DNA of 64,000 nt from Xanthomonas campestris pv. phormiicola (GTDB lineage: Bacteria; Pseudomonadota; Gammaproteobacteria; Xanthomonadales; Xanthomonadaceae): NCBI GenBank assembly GCA_025666215.1, contig CP102593.1, positions 2,555,001-2,619,000 on the forward strand, read 5' to 3'. Below are positions 1-10,901 of this stretch, piece by piece (position 1 is the first letter of the stretch; every line of letters begins with the position of its first letter). The position numbers and the translations under genes were made by a program. The notes beneath the pieces are model-generated. The model saw only the letters and a program-made list of their open reading frames with translations, was not told where the DNA came from and ran no database searches.

Positions 1-234
1 CCCGGCGGCATGAACGGCCTGGAGCTGGTCCACGAGATCCGCATGCGGCGCCAGGAGTTGCCGATCCTGCTCACCAGCGGCTACGCGGAAGCAGCAAAGT
101 CCGCGGCCGAGGCGCAGGGCGTGCAGATCCTGTCCAAGCCCTACCGGCTGGACGAACTGGCCACCGCGTTGCAGCAGGTGCGCGCCAATCCCGGCGCCCA
201 GGACAAACCGGAAGCGGCGCCCCTGTATTCGTGA
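1..234 (+). CDS. C-terminal end of a response-regulator receiver domain protein (5'-truncated)
   Basis: The reading frame is open from the first base of the window, so this is the 3' end of a longer gene; the ATG at position 10 is internal. The visible part is the second half of a CheY-like receiver domain: a PGGMNG stretch just after where the phospho-acceptor Asp should be, the LLTSGYAE strand carrying the conserved Thr/Ser, and the SKPY motif with the conserved Lys. The PGG-x-NG / TTGYAE / SKPY pattern closely matches the receiver at the end of the LOV hybrid kinase at 15987-17615. This is therefore probably the tail of another hybrid histidine kinase, though a stand-alone regulator cannot be excluded. 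A short Pro/Ala-rich tail precedes the TGA. Confidence 0.75.
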   Translation, partial: PGGMNGLELVHEIRMRRQELPILLTSGYAEAAKSAAEAQGVQILSKPYRLDELATALQQVRANPGAQDKPEAAPLYS

Positions 235-321
235 ATGCAGCCATAGTGGGCCCGGCCAGCGCGCCTGCGCCGAGTCGCCCAGGCCGCCGCGTCAGCGCGG
301 TGCCTGGGTTCTTGCGCCGCC

Positions 322-1674
322 TCAGTGCAGCAGGGTATCGCCGAGCAGCTTCACGTTGAGCACCACGATCAGCGCGGCGATGATCCACGACAGCCAGACC
401 AGCCAGCGCGGTGCGACCAGCGTGCCCATCTTGCGTTTGTCGGCGACGAAGCGCACCAGCGGGATCACCGCGAACGGCAGCTGCATCGACAGCAGCACCT
501 GGCTCAGCACCAGCAGCTTGGCGGTGCCTTGCTCGCCGTACAGCCAGGTCACCACCACCACCGGCACGATCGCCAGGCCGCGGGTCAGCAGGCGCCGCGC
601 CCAGGCCGGGATGCGCAGGTGCAGGAAGCCTTCCATCACGATCTGCCCGGCCAGCGTCGCGGTCACCGTGGAGTTGATGCCCGAGGCCAGCAGCGCCACC
701 GCGAACAGGGTCGAGGCCACGCCGACGCCGAGCATCGGCGCCAGCAGTTCGTAGGCCTGCTCGATCTCCTCCACGTCGGTGCGGCCGTGCGCATGGAACA
801 CCGCGGCGGCCAGCACCAGGATCGCGGCGTTGACGAACAGCGCCAGGCTCAGCGCGATGGTGCTGTCGGCCAGTGCCCAGCGCAGCGCCGAGCGGCGGCC
901 GCTGTCGCTGCGCTCGTAGGCGCGGGTCTGCACGATCGACGAATGCAGGTACAGGTTGTGCGGCATCACCGTCGCGCCGATGATGCCGATCGCCAGGTAC
1001 AGCGCGGCCGGATTGGTCACCACTTCGGCGCGCGGGAGGAAGCCGGCCAGCACCTCGCGCAGCGGCGGCGCGGCCATCGCGATCTGCACCACGAAGCAGG
1101 CGAAGATCACCAGCAGCAGCGCGATCACGAATGCCTCCAACGTGCGGAAGCCGCGCCGCATCAGGTACAGCACCAGCAGCGCGTCGATCGCGGTGATGAT
1201 CGCGCCCAGGGTCAGCGGGATGCCGAACAGCAGCTTCAGCGCGATCGCGGTGCCGATCACCTCGGCCAGGTCGCAGGCCACGATCGCCGCCTCGCAGGCC
1301 AGCCACAGCAGGAAATTGACCGGCCTGGAATAGTGCTCGCGGCAGGCCTGCGCCAGATCGCGGCCGGTGGCGATGCCCAGCCGCGCCGCCAGCCCCTGCA
1401 GCACGATCGCCATCAGGTTCGACAGCAGGATCACCGACAGCAGCAGGTAGCCGAAGTGCGAGCCGCCGGCGATGTCGGTGGCCCAGTTGCCCGGGTCCAT
1501 GTAGCCCACCGAGACCATGTAGCCCGGCCCCAGGAAGGCCAGGAAGCGGCGCCAGCCGAGCCCGCCGCTGGGCACGGCGACGCTGCTGTTCATGCGTCCG
1601 AGGCTGCGCCGCGGCGGGCCGTCGGCCTGCGACCAGGCAGCGTTGGAATCGGGCAGGGGCATGGGATCGGCCAT
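322..1674 (-). CDS. mntH: NRAMP-family proton-coupled Mn(II)/divalent metal transporter MntH
   Basis: This is an inner-membrane symporter importing Mn2+ (and Fe2+) with protons. The 450-residue product has about eleven hydrophobic segments after a roughly 45-residue polar N-terminus. The metal-binding DPGN motif (MDPGNWATD) is in TM1 and the MPH motif ([11 protein letters not shown]) in TM6, the two signatures of the family. The consensus transport motif region, G-x-A-x-GRDLAQ-type, is also visible. The gene is divergent from mntR at 1823, and a perfect ATAGC-N4-GCTAT palindrome lies upstream at 1711-1724, so Mn-dependent repression by MntR is the expected control. The ATG at 1674 was kept; an internal ATG 27 codons later (MNSSVAVP) is an alternative start closer to the usual family length. 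Confidence 0.95.
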   Translation of the reverse strand: MADPMPLPDSNAAWSQADGPPRRSLGRMNSSVAVPSGGLGWRRFLAFLGPGYMVSVGYMDPGNWATDIAGGSHFGYLLLSVILLSNLMAIVLQGLAARLGIATGRDLAQACREHYSRPVNFLLWLACEAAIVACDLAEVIGTAIALKLLFGIPLTLGAIITAIDALLVLYLMRRGFRTLEAFVIALLLVIFACFVVQIAMAAPPLREVLAGFLPRAEVVTNPAALYLAIGIIGATVMPHNLYLHSSIVQTRAYERSDSGRRSALRWALADSTIALSLALFVNAAILVLAAAVFHAHGRTDVEEIEQAYELLAPMLGVGVASTLFAVALLASGINSTVTATLAGQIVMEGFLHLRIPAWARRLLTRGLAIVPVVVVTWLYGEQGTAKLLVLSQVLLSMQLPFAVIPLVRFVADKRKMGTLVAPRWLVWLSWIIAALIVVLNVKLLGDTLLH

Positions 1675-1710
1675 GGCGGAAACGTGCGTGGGAATGGCGC
1701 GATCGAGTAT

Positions 1711-1724
1711 ATAGCACTTGCTAT
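1711..1724. promoter_or_regulatory. Putative MntR operator between mntH and mntR
   Basis: A perfect inverted repeat, ATAGC-ACTT-GCTAT, lies 36 bases upstream of the mntH start and 98 bases upstream of the mntR start. The enterobacterial MntR box has the core ATAGC-N4-GCTAT, so spacing and half-sites match exactly. It lies in a locally AT-rich segment that should hold the mntH promoter. Repression of mntH is inferred from position; autoregulation of mntR is possible. Confidence 0.75.
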
Positions 1725-1822
1725 TCTCTTTAGCATTGGCAAATCAAATCGCTGCGATAGGCGCGATTTCGGCCAGAATAGGCAGCGGCCGGCGTTCGCC
1801 GGCACCGGACAAGGGCGTTGCG

Positions 1823-2287
1823 ATGCAGAAAAGCGGGAAGTTGACGGCACCGGGGGCGGTGCTGCTCGACGCCGAAGTGCAGGTCGAGAGCTTCCGCCAG
1901 GTGCGCGAGGCGCACCGCCTGGAGCTGATCGAGGACTATGTGGAGCTGATCTCCGACCTGCTGGCCGACGGCGGCGAGGCGCGGCAGGTGGACATCGCCG
2001 CGCGCCTGGGCGTGGCCCAGCCGACCGTGGCGAAGATGCTCAAGCGGCTGGTCAAGGGCGGCTGGGTGATCCAGCGGCCGTATCGCGGCGTGTTCCTGAC
2101 GCCCGACGGCGAGGCGCTGGCGGCCGCCAGCCGGCAGCGGCACCAGACCGTGGAGCAGTTCCTGCTGGCGCTGGGCATCGACGAGGACATCGCGCGGCGC
2201 GATGCCGAGGGCATCGAGCACCATGTCAGCGAAGCCACGTTGGCGGTGTTCGCCGAGTTCGTGCGCAAGCACGCCGCGGCGCGATGA
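1823..2287 (+). CDS. mntR: Manganese-responsive DtxR-family repressor MntR
   Basis: This is a metalloregulator that binds DNA when loaded with Mn2+. The 154-residue length matches the enterobacterial MntR type (about 155). A winged helix-turn-helix occupies roughly residues 40-100 ([20 protein letters not shown]), followed by [12 protein letters not shown] and the metal-binding/dimerisation helices ending in EGIEHHVSE, with the acidic and His residues expected for metal sites. The ATG at 1823 was chosen because the longer frame from 1718 would run through the putative operator and has no family-like N-terminus. The gene is divergent from mntH, and its stop overlaps the tadA start by four bases (ATGA), so the two are translationally coupled. 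Confidence 0.92.
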   Translation: MQKSGKLTAPGAVLLDAEVQVESFRQVREAHRLELIEDYVELISDLLADGGEARQVDIAARLGVAQPTVAKMLKRLVKGGWVIQRPYRGVFLTPDGEALAAASRQRHQTVEQFLLALGIDEDIARRDAEGIEHHVSEATLAVFAEFVRKHAAAR

Positions 2288-2787
2288 ACGGCGACAGCGA
2301 CAGCGACAGCGCCGCGCGCGACGAGCGCTGGATGCTGCATGCGCTGGCCCTGGCCGACCGCGCCGAGCGCGAATTCGACGAGATCCCGGTCGGCGCGGTG
2401 CTGGTCTCGGCGCAGGACGAGGTGCTGGGCGAGGGCTGGAACCTCAACATCGCCGAGCACGATCCCAGCGCGCACGCCGAGATCGTGGCGCTGCGCCAGG
2501 CCGGGCGCCGGCTCGGCAACCATCGCCTGCTCGGCAGCACCCTGTACGTGACCCTGGAGCCGTGCGCGATGTGCGCGATGGCGGTGGTGCATGCGCGCGT
2601 GGCGCAGTTGGTGTTCGCGGCTGCCGATCCGAAGACCGGCGCCTGCGGTAGCGTGTTCGACCTGCTCGCCGATCCGCGCCACAACCACCGCGTGCAGGTG
2701 CGCGGCGGCGTGCTGGCGGCCCCGGCCGGGCTGCGCCTGAGCAACTATTTCCGCGCCAAGCGCGGCCGGCCGCCGCTGGGCGGTTGA
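2284..2787 (+). CDS. tadA: tRNA-specific adenosine deaminase TadA
   Basis: A cytosolic zinc deaminase that converts A34 to inosine in tRNA-Arg(ACG), needed to decode CGN codons. The 167-residue protein has the cytidine-deaminase fold signature: HAE (His64, Glu66) and PCAMC (Cys94, Cys97) provide the zinc ligands and the proton-shuttling Glu. The C-terminal FRAKR region is typical of TadA and contacts tRNA. The start ATG overlaps the mntR stop in an ATGA. The link to mntR is probably positional rather than functional. Confidence 0.95.
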   Translation: MNGDSDSDSAARDERWMLHALALADRAEREFDEIPVGAVLVSAQDEVLGEGWNLNIAEHDPSAHAEIVALRQAGRRLGNHRLLGSTLYVTLEPCAMCAMAVVHARVAQLVFAAADPKTGACGSVFDLLADPRHNHRVQVRGGVLAAPAGLRLSNYFRAKRGRPPLGG

Positions 2788-2902
2788 GCGCCGCGGTGCG
2801 GCGCTGGCAGGACGTGAAGCCGCCGGGTCACGCGCGGTATCATGCACGACCGATACGAAACCCCCGCGCCGGCGATGCCGCCGCGAACGACTGGATGGTG
2901 AT

Positions 2903-3481
2903 ATGGCGGAACCGCACGTGGACAACGATCGTCTGATCTGGATCGACCTGGAAATGACCGGCCTGGACACGGACAAGGATTCGATCATCGAGATCGCCAC
3001 GGTGGTCACCGACAGCCAGCTCAACGTGCTGGCCGAGGGCCCGGAATTCGCCATCGCCCATCCGCTGCAGACGCTGCAGGCGATGGACGAATGGAACCGC
3101 AACCAGCACCGCCATTCCGGACTGTGGCAGCGCGTGCTCGACAGCCAGGTCACCCTGGGCCAGGCCGAGGCGCAGACCGTTTCCTTCCTGGCGCAGTGGT
3201 GCAAGCCGGGCGCGTCGCCGATGTGCGGCAACTCGATCTGCCAGGACCGGCGCTTCCTGCACCGGCAGATGCCGCGGCTGGAGCGCTTCTTCCACTACCG
3301 CAACCTGGACGTGTCCACACTGAAGGAACTGGCGCGGCGCTGGGCGCCGGCGGTGGCGTCGGGACTCAACAAGACCTCCTCGCATACCGCGCTCAGCGAC
3401 GTGCACGATTCGATCGACGAACTGCGCTACTACCGCCCATTCATGGGCACGCTGGGCGGGCAGGGCGGCGGCGCGCGCTGA
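2903..3481 (+). CDS. orn: Oligoribonuclease (DEDDh 3'-5' exoribonuclease)
   Basis: Degrades 2-5 nt RNA fragments and pGpG, the product of c-di-GMP turnover, to mononucleotides in the cytosol. The 192-residue length is typical. Exo I is [10 protein letters not shown] (Asp15, Glu17); Exo II surrounds [12 protein letters not shown]; Exo III is [12 protein letters not shown] with the catalytic His and Asp, giving the complete DEDDh set. The ATG follows GGATGGTGAT, with GATGG as a weak ribosome-binding site. The gene is monocistronic by position; the next gene is convergent. Confidence 0.96.
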   Translation: MAEPHVDNDRLIWIDLEMTGLDTDKDSIIEIATVVTDSQLNVLAEGPEFAIAHPLQTLQAMDEWNRNQHRHSGLWQRVLDSQVTLGQAEAQTVSFLAQWCKPGASPMCGNSICQDRRFLHRQMPRLERFFHYRNLDVSTLKELARRWAPAVASGLNKTSSHTALSDVHDSIDELRYYRPFMGTLGGQGGGAR

Positions 3482-3541
3482 GTCGCGCTGCGCGACACGC
3501 AGGCCGCGCCTGCACGGCGCGGCCTTGCGGCAAGGCCAGCG

Positions 3542-4500
3542 TCAACGCGCCAGCGGCGGCCCTTGCTTGGTCTCGCCGTCGTCGGTGACGCCCTTCAGCA
3601 GCAGCTCGGCGATCGGACGCCCGTCGGCATCGTGGTGGTACACGTGCAGATCGCGCTGCGGGTAGGGAATGCTGAGTCCGTTCTCCAGCAACTGGTTGCG
3701 GATGTTCTCCAGCGTGCTGCTCTTGGCCGCGCCGAAGTCGCCGTTCCTGGCGTAGGCGAACAGCATCAGGTCCACCGTGCTCTCGCCCAGGTTGGTGACC
3801 TGCACGAACGGCGCCGGCGTCTCCAGGATGTTCGGATTGTCCTGGGCGATCTGCAGCAGCAACTGCTGCGCCTTCTTCAGGTCGTCGCCATAGCCCACGC
3901 CCACCGTGATCTCCAGGCGCCGGTTGGGCAGGGTGCTGTAGTTGACGATCGGCGCGGTGGTGATGGTGCTGTTGGGCAGGGTGATCATGCGCTCGTCGAA
4001 GGAGCGGATGCGGGTCTGGAAGATCCGGATCTCGTCGACGATGCCTTCCTGTCCGGCCACCACCACGTGGTCGCCATCGCGCATCGGCCGCAGCACGATC
4101 AGCATCACCCCGGAGGCGATGTTGGACAGCGAATCCTTCAGCGCCAGGCCGACTGCCAGGCCGGCCGCGCCGAGCACGGCGAACAGCGAGGTCGGCGGCA
4201 CGCCGATCTTCTGCAGCGCGGTGACGAACACCAGCACCAGCAGCAACGCATAGGCGACGTTGCGCAGGAAATTGCTGAGCGTGGTCTCCACCCGGGCGCG
4301 GACCAGCGCGCGGTGCAGCCACAGGCTCAGGCGCTTGGCGATCCACATCCCCAGCACCAGGATGATCAGCGCCACGCCCCAGTTGAGCGCGTACTGCGCC
4401 CAATCCAGGTCTCTCCAGTTGAACGGCTGCTGGGTCCGCGCCGCCGGTGCGGCGGAGGCCGCCGTCGCGACCGCCGCCAGCCACGTCGTTGCCGTGCCCA

Positions 4501-4501
<1 letters not shown>
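3542..4501 (-). CDS. MscS-family small-conductance mechanosensitive channel
   Basis: An inner-membrane channel that opens under membrane tension to relieve hypo-osmotic shock. The protein has about 319 residues with three N-terminal TM helices, the third being the glycine/alanine-rich pore helix (AAGLAVGLALKDSLSNIASG) followed by the RPMRDGD link into the beta domain. The C-terminal cytosolic domain is standard MscS, so this is a minimal MscS rather than a long MscK/YbdG form. The ATG at 4501 was chosen because it overlaps the ppsA stop in ATGA; the frame continues 32 codons upstream but only inside ppsA. Co-transcription with ppsA is likely. Confidence 0.9.
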
Positions 4502-6876
<2,375 letters not shown>

Positions 6877-7022
6877 GCGCGATGCTCCGTGGGGCCATCG
6901 CCCGAGGCGGGCAGAGTGGCCGCGTTCGTGGGGGAAGAAGCCGATATCATGCAGTGCGCACCCGAGTCGGCACAAGCGCGGCCGGGGGCATCCGTTGGGT
7001 TTCAGCAAGGAGAATCCAGGCA

Positions 7023-7844
7023 ATGTCGACGATCCGACCGGTGTTCTACATCTCCGATGGAACCGGTATCACCGCTGAAACCATTGGGCATAGCCTGCTC
7101 ACCCAGTTCAGCGGTTTCAGCTTCGTCACCGACCGCATGTCGTTCGTAGACGATCCGGAAAAAGCGCGCGAGGCGGCGCAGCGCATCCACGCCGCGGGCG
7201 AGCGCTATCAGGTGCGGCCGATCGTGGTCAATTCCTGCGTCGATCCGCAGCTGAGCATGCTGCTGTCGGAAAGCGGGGCCTTGATGCTCGACGTGTTCGC
7301 GCCGTTCATCGAGCCGCTGGAGCGCGAATTGAACGCGCCGCGGCATTCGCGGGTGGGGCAGGCGCATGGCCTGGTCGATTTCGAGACCTACCACCGCCGC
7401 ATCAACGCGATGAACTTCGCGCTGACCCACGACGACGGCATCGCGATCAACTACGACGAGGCCGACCTGATCCTGGTCGCCGTCTCGCGCGCCGGCAAGA
7501 CGCCGACCTGCATCTACCTGGCGTTGCACTACGGCGTGCGCGCGGCCAATTACCCGCTGACCGAGGAGGATCTGGAACAGGACCGGCTGCCGCCGCGGTT
7601 GCGTCCCTATCGCAGCAAGCTGTTCGGGCTGACCATCGATCCGGACCGCCTGCAGCAGATTCGCCAGGAACGGCGGCCGAATTCGCGCTATTCCAACCTG
7701 GAGACCTGCCGGCGCGAGGTGTCCGCGGCCGAGACCATGTTCAGGATGGAACGGATCCCGACCCTGAGCACCACGCATACCTCGATCGAGGAGATTTCCA
7801 GCAAGGTGCTGGCGACGCTGGGGCTGCAGCGCGAGATGTTCTGA
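7023..7844 (+). CDS. ppsR: PEP synthase regulatory protein PpsR (DUF299 bifunctional kinase/pyrophosphorylase)
   Basis: Controls PEP synthase by ADP-dependent phosphorylation of a Thr next to the catalytic His and by Pi-dependent reactivation. The 273-residue product begins [19 protein letters not shown], the DUF299 N-terminal signature, and contains the P-loop-like [19 protein letters not shown]. The C-terminus has the [10 protein letters not shown] and [11 protein letters not shown] motifs of the family. The ATG at 7023 has AAGGAG eleven bases upstream. The divergent arrangement with its substrate ppsA is the usual one and supports both assignments. Confidence 0.95.
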   Translation: MSTIRPVFYISDGTGITAETIGHSLLTQFSGFSFVTDRMSFVDDPEKAREAAQRIHAAGERYQVRPIVVNSCVDPQLSMLLSESGALMLDVFAPFIEPLERELNAPRHSRVGQAHGLVDFETYHRRINAMNFALTHDDGIAINYDEADLILVAVSRAGKTPTCIYLALHYGVRAANYPLTEEDLEQDRLPPRLRPYRSKLFGLTIDPDRLQQIRQERRPNSRYSNLETCRREVSAAETMFRMERIPTLSTTHTSIEEISSKVLATLGLQREMF

Positions 7845-7991
7845 AACGCCGCGGGGCGGATCGGGCAGCCTGCGCGAAATCGGCCTATCGGCGCGGCGGT
7901 CGCGCCTTGCTGCCGAGACTTCCAAGGTAGGCCGGCACGGGCGATCCGTCAATGCTGCCGCGCCGGCGTTGCAACGTGTAGCATCGGCTCC

Positions 7992-8498
7992 ATGCAGCAC
8001 GCCCTGACCCGCAGCGAACGCATCCCCCGGCTGAGCCGATTCGGCTGGCTGATGGGCCTGTACGCCGAGAACTTCGTGCACCTGAACCGGCTGTTCGTGC
8101 CGTCCGACCTGGCCGTGGGCAGCTACCTGTCCTCGATCGGCGACGGCCTGGACCTGCGCCTGGACGTGATCGAGCACCACCGCTACACGGTGGAACTGCG
8201 CCTCACCTACGATCTGTGCGACCCGCTCACCGGCGAGCCGGACCCGTCGGCCTACGTGCGCCTGTACCGCGACGCGCGCCAGGCCGAGACCACCCATTGC
8301 TACGTCGGCCGCCGCTGGCAGGACGTGATGGGGCTGTATCCGCCGCCGGCGGAACTGATCAGCCACCGCATGCGCATGAACACCTTCCTCAGCAAGTGGC
8401 TGGAATACCTGGCCGAGCGCGGCCACGGCGTGGCCACGCTGAAGCCGGCCGGGCCGCTGAAGCGCCCGGTCGAAGACGCGGCGGCGCCGGCGCGCTGA
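7992..8498 (+). CDS. DUF1249 (YqiB-like) family protein
   Basis: A 168-residue cytosolic protein of the DUF1249 family; its biochemical function is not established. Family features visible are the N-terminal LMGLYAENFVHLNRL, a central beta-rich section (RYTVELRLTYDLCDP, AYVRLYRDARQAE), and the conserved W-x-x-YL element near the end. Enterobacterial yqiB also sits beside a NUDIX gene, and here a NUDIX hydrolase follows after 57 bases, so a nucleotide-pool housekeeping role is possible. The extra Ala/Pro tail is not conserved-looking. The start was chosen as the first ATG giving the family N-terminus. Confidence 0.85.
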   Translation: MQHALTRSERIPRLSRFGWLMGLYAENFVHLNRLFVPSDLAVGSYLSSIGDGLDLRLDVIEHHRYTVELRLTYDLCDPLTGEPDPSAYVRLYRDARQAETTHCYVGRRWQDVMGLYPPPAELISHRMRMNTFLSKWLEYLAERGHGVATLKPAGPLKRPVEDAAAPAR

Positions 8499-8555
8499 TC
8501 GTCGGCCCTGGCGGATGCGGCATACTGCGCGCCCGCCGACTCGCCCGCCTGCCGC

Positions 8556-9044
8556 ATGCCCTACACCCCGATCGTCGCCACGCTGGGCTACGTGCTGTCG
8601 CCCGACCGCTCCAAGGTCCTGCTGATCCATCGCAACGCCCGGCCCGGCGACCACCACCTGGGCAAGTACAACGGCCTGGGCGGCAAGGTCGAGGCGGACG
8701 AGGACGTGCTGGACGGCATGCGCCGCGAGATCCGCGAAGAAGCCGGCATCGACTGCGACGCGCTGCAACTGCGCGGCACGATCAGCTGGCCCGGCTTCGG
8801 CAAGCACGGCGAGGACTGGCTGGGCTTCCTGTTCCTGATCAGCGCCTACAGCGGCGAACCGTTCACCGAGAACGCCGAGGGCACATTGGCCTGGGTGCCG
8901 GTGGCGGACATGGAAACGCTGCCGCTGTGGGAGGGCGACCGCCACTTCCTGCCGCTGGTGTTCGACGGCGATCCGCGCCCGTTCCACGGGGTGATGCCGT
9001 ACCGCGACGGGCGCATGCTGTCGTGGCGCTATTCGCGGGTCTGA
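8556..9044 (+). CDS. NUDIX hydrolase, MutT/8-oxo-dGTPase-like
   Basis: Predicted to hydrolyse a nucleoside diphosphate-linked substrate, probably an oxidised purine dNTP. The complete NUDIX box is present around residues 44-66: GKVEADE, then DVLDGM, then RREIREEAGI, giving G-x5-E-x7-REUxEExGU with both metal-binding Glu residues. The 162-residue length and the beta-strands before the box (ATLGYVLSPDRSKVLLIHR) resemble the mammalian MTH1-like subgroup often annotated as 8-oxo-dGTP diphosphatase. Substrate specificity cannot be read from sequence. It is probably co-transcribed with the DUF1249 gene. Confidence 0.9.
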   Translation: MPYTPIVATLGYVLSPDRSKVLLIHRNARPGDHHLGKYNGLGGKVEADEDVLDGMRREIREEAGIDCDALQLRGTISWPGFGKHGEDWLGFLFLISAYSGEPFTENAEGTLAWVPVADMETLPLWEGDRHFLPLVFDGDPRPFHGVMPYRDGRMLSWRYSRV

Positions 9045-9066
9045 GCGCGCTCGAGCCTGCGCCTGG

Positions 9067-9231
9067 CTTGTCCACAGCGGCTGTGGATCGATCCTGCACA
9101 AGCCTGTGGGCAAGCAGGGCAAGTCGCTGAAACTGCTGCCGCATTTTGCCGGGTGATGAAAATTTCACCAGGCCCGAGGGCGCTTCTCCACAGCGGGTGT
9201 GGATGGAACAGGCCAAACGCTGTGGATAAGC
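9067..9231. repeat. Two imperfect direct repeats, each with three DnaA-box-like sites
   Basis: Between convergent genes lie two related units, about 9067-9115 and 9183-9231, offset by exactly 116 bases. Each has a TTnTCCACA site, an opposing TGTGGAT site forming a short inverted repeat around GCGG, and a third TGTGG site 23 bases further on. Sites are at 9068, 9082 and 9105 in the first unit and 9184, 9198 and 9221 in the second. The last, TGTGGATAA at 9221-9229, is a perfect DnaA box complement; the others differ by one to three bases. No ORF of note covers the region. A role in DnaA binding is inference. Confidence 0.55.
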
Positions 9232-9264
9232 CCGCGATCGCGTTGCAGCGCAATGCCTGTCGCC

Positions 9265-9289
9265 ATGCTGGCGAAAAATTCGCCAGCAT
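9265..9289. terminator. Perfect 11-bp hairpin between convergent genes
   Basis: ATGCTGGCGAA, a three-base AAA loop and TTCGCCAGCAT form a perfect stem 49 bases past the hbdH stop on its transcript and 221 bases past the NUDIX stop. There is no T-run on either side, so it is a candidate transcript end or RNA-stabilising hairpin rather than a textbook intrinsic terminator. Confidence 0.45.
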
Positions 9290-9337
9290 CGATTGCCGTC
9301 CCAATCAATCCGCGTGTCGCCGCAACGCGCTGCGCCG

Positions 9338-10096
9338 CTACTGCGCGGTCCAGCCGCCGTCGATGGCGATGGTCTGCGCGGTGATGTTGCGCGCCGCCGG
9401 TGAAGCCAGGAACGCGACGCAGCCGGCCAATTCGTCGTAGTCGATGAACACACCCTTGGGCATCGGCTTGAGCATCACCTGCGCGATCACGTCGGCTTCG
9501 GAAATGCCGCGGGTGCGCGCCTGGTCGGCGATCTGCTTGTCCACCAGCGGGGTTTTCACGTAGCTGGGGCACAGCGTGTTGATGGTGATGTCGGTCTCGG
9601 CGGTCTCCAGCGCGATCGCCTTGGAGAAACCGACCAGGCCGTGCTTGGCGGCGACGTAGGCGCTCTTGTACGGGCTGGCGACCAGCGAGTGGATGCTGCC
9701 GATGTTGACGATGCGGCCGAAACCGCGCTCGCGCATGCCCGGCAGCACGGCCTGGGTCAGGCGCGCCACGCCGGTCAGCATCACCTCGACCAGCAGGCTC
9801 CATCTGGCCATCGGGAAGTCCTGCAGTGGCGCCACGTGCTGCAGCCCGGCGTTGTTGACCAGCACGTCCACCGGCCGCGAGAGCGCCGCCAGCGCCGCGC
9901 CGATGCTGGCCTCGCTGGCCACGTCCAGCGCCACCGCCTCGGCCGAGCCGCCGGCCTGGCGCAGCTGCGCGGCCACCGCCGCGGCCGCGTCCGCATCCAG
10001 GTCGCTGACGACGAGGTGGCGGCCGCCGGCGGCCAGTTCGCGGGCGATGCCGGCGCCGATGCCGCTGGCGGCGCCGGTGATCAGGACGGTCTGCAT
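9338..10096 (-). CDS. hbdH: 3-hydroxybutyrate dehydrogenase (SDR family)
   Basis: NAD-dependent oxidation of (R)-3-hydroxybutyrate to acetoacetate, a step in polyhydroxybutyrate mobilisation. The 252-residue protein is a classical short-chain dehydrogenase: TGAASGIG cofactor motif, NNAG with LQHVAP (the LQHVAPL/V context is typical of 3-HB dehydrogenases), catalytic Ser in IGSIHSL, and YVAAK for Tyr and Lys. The tail QTIAIDGGWTAQ is characteristic. The start ATG at 10096 has AGGTG upstream; an in-frame GTG at 10105 would add three residues. The gene is divergent from the pssA-phaEC series, which supports a link to PHB metabolism. Confidence 0.9.
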   Translation of the reverse strand: MQTVLITGAASGIGAGIARELAAGGRHLVVSDLDADAAAAVAAQLRQAGGSAEAVALDVASEASIGAALAALSRPVDVLVNNAGLQHVAPLQDFPMARWSLLVEVMLTGVARLTQAVLPGMRERGFGRIVNIGSIHSLVASPYKSAYVAAKHGLVGFSKAIALETAETDITINTLCPSYVKTPLVDKQIADQARTRGISEADVIAQVMLKPMPKGVFIDYDELAGCVAFLASPAARNITAQTIAIDGGWTAQ

Positions 10097-10234
10097 GGGA
10101 AGCACCTGTCGGGAGGGAAGGTGCGCAGCGTAGCAGCGCGGGGCGACGGCGCCATGGCGGCGGTCCTCGCCAGTGCGGTGGCGCCACGCTACCCTGTGCC
10201 GGTCGCACCCTTCTCACCCCGGATCCGCCACGCC

Positions 10235-10855
10235 ATGCCGATGAAACGCCACTTTTCGATGCTGCGCGAATTCCAGTTGGCCGACTGGTTCACCCTCGCC
10301 AACGCCTTCTGCGGCACAGGTGCTGTGTTCGCGTCGATGCGCTTCCTGCAGGAGGGCCGGCGCAGCGACCTGCTGATCGGCATGGCGCTGATCCCGCTGG
10401 CGTTCGTGTTCGATGCGCTGGACGGGCGCGTGGCGCGCTGGCGCAAGTCCTCGTCCACGCTCGGCCGCGAACTGGATTCGCTGGCCGACGTGATCTCCTT
10501 CGGCGTCGCCCCGGCGGCGCTGGCCTACGCCTGCGGCATGCAGGGCGGCTGGGACTGGCTGGTGCTGAGCTTCTTCGTGTGTTGCGGGGTCAGCCGTCTG
10601 GCGCGCTACAACGTCACCGCCGAGCAACTGGCCGGCGACGGCGACAAGGTGCCGTATTTCGAGGGCACGCCGATCCCGAGCAGCCTGGCGCTGGTGATCG
10701 TGCTCGCGGTCGCCGCACACCTGGGCCATCTCGGCGATGCGCTGTGGTGGGGTCAATGGCGGCTGGGACCATGGCTGCTGCACCCGCTGGTGCTGCTGTT
10801 CGCGCTGTCCGGTTCGCTGATGATCAGCAAGACCCTGCGCATTCCCAAGCCTTGA
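10235..10855 (+). CDS. pssA: CDP-alcohol phosphatidyltransferase, probably phosphatidylserine synthase PssA
   Basis: An integral membrane enzyme that replaces CMP on CDP-diacylglycerol with an alcohol, most likely serine, giving the precursor of phosphatidylethanolamine. The family motif DG-x2-AR-x8-G-x3-D-x3-D is complete in FDALDGRVARWRK through ELDSLAD. The length is 206 residues with about six to eight TM segments. The N-terminus LADWFTLANAFCGTGAVF resembles type II PssA. The exact alcohol cannot be proven from sequence; phosphatidylcholine synthase and inositol-type enzymes are alternatives. The ATG at 10235 was chosen, with MPMKRHF following. phaE starts 46 bases downstream. Confidence 0.8.
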   Translation: MPMKRHFSMLREFQLADWFTLANAFCGTGAVFASMRFLQEGRRSDLLIGMALIPLAFVFDALDGRVARWRKSSSTLGRELDSLADVISFGVAPAALAYACGMQGGWDWLVLSFFVCCGVSRLARYNVTAEQLAGDGDKVPYFEGTPIPSSLALVIVLAVAAHLGHLGDALWWGQWRLGPWLLHPLVLLFALSGSLMISKTLRIPKP

Positions 10856-10901
10856 GCGGCGGCAGGTTGCTATCATCCCCGCCTGACCTGGGAGGGTGGC
10901 G

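Noticed and set aside
325..2787. An 820-codon open frame antisense to mntH that runs into tadA
   Set aside because: The frame is a high-GC shadow of mntH; only the last 168 codons (2284-2787) encode a real protein.
7002..9122. A 706-codon minus-strand frame antisense to ppsR, DUF1249 and NUDIX genes
   Set aside because: Shadow frame; all three + strand genes have clear family motifs.
9045..9337. A chromosomal origin of replication
   Set aside because: DnaA-box-like sites are present, but there is no AT-rich unwinding region and no dnaA, dnaN or gidA nearby.
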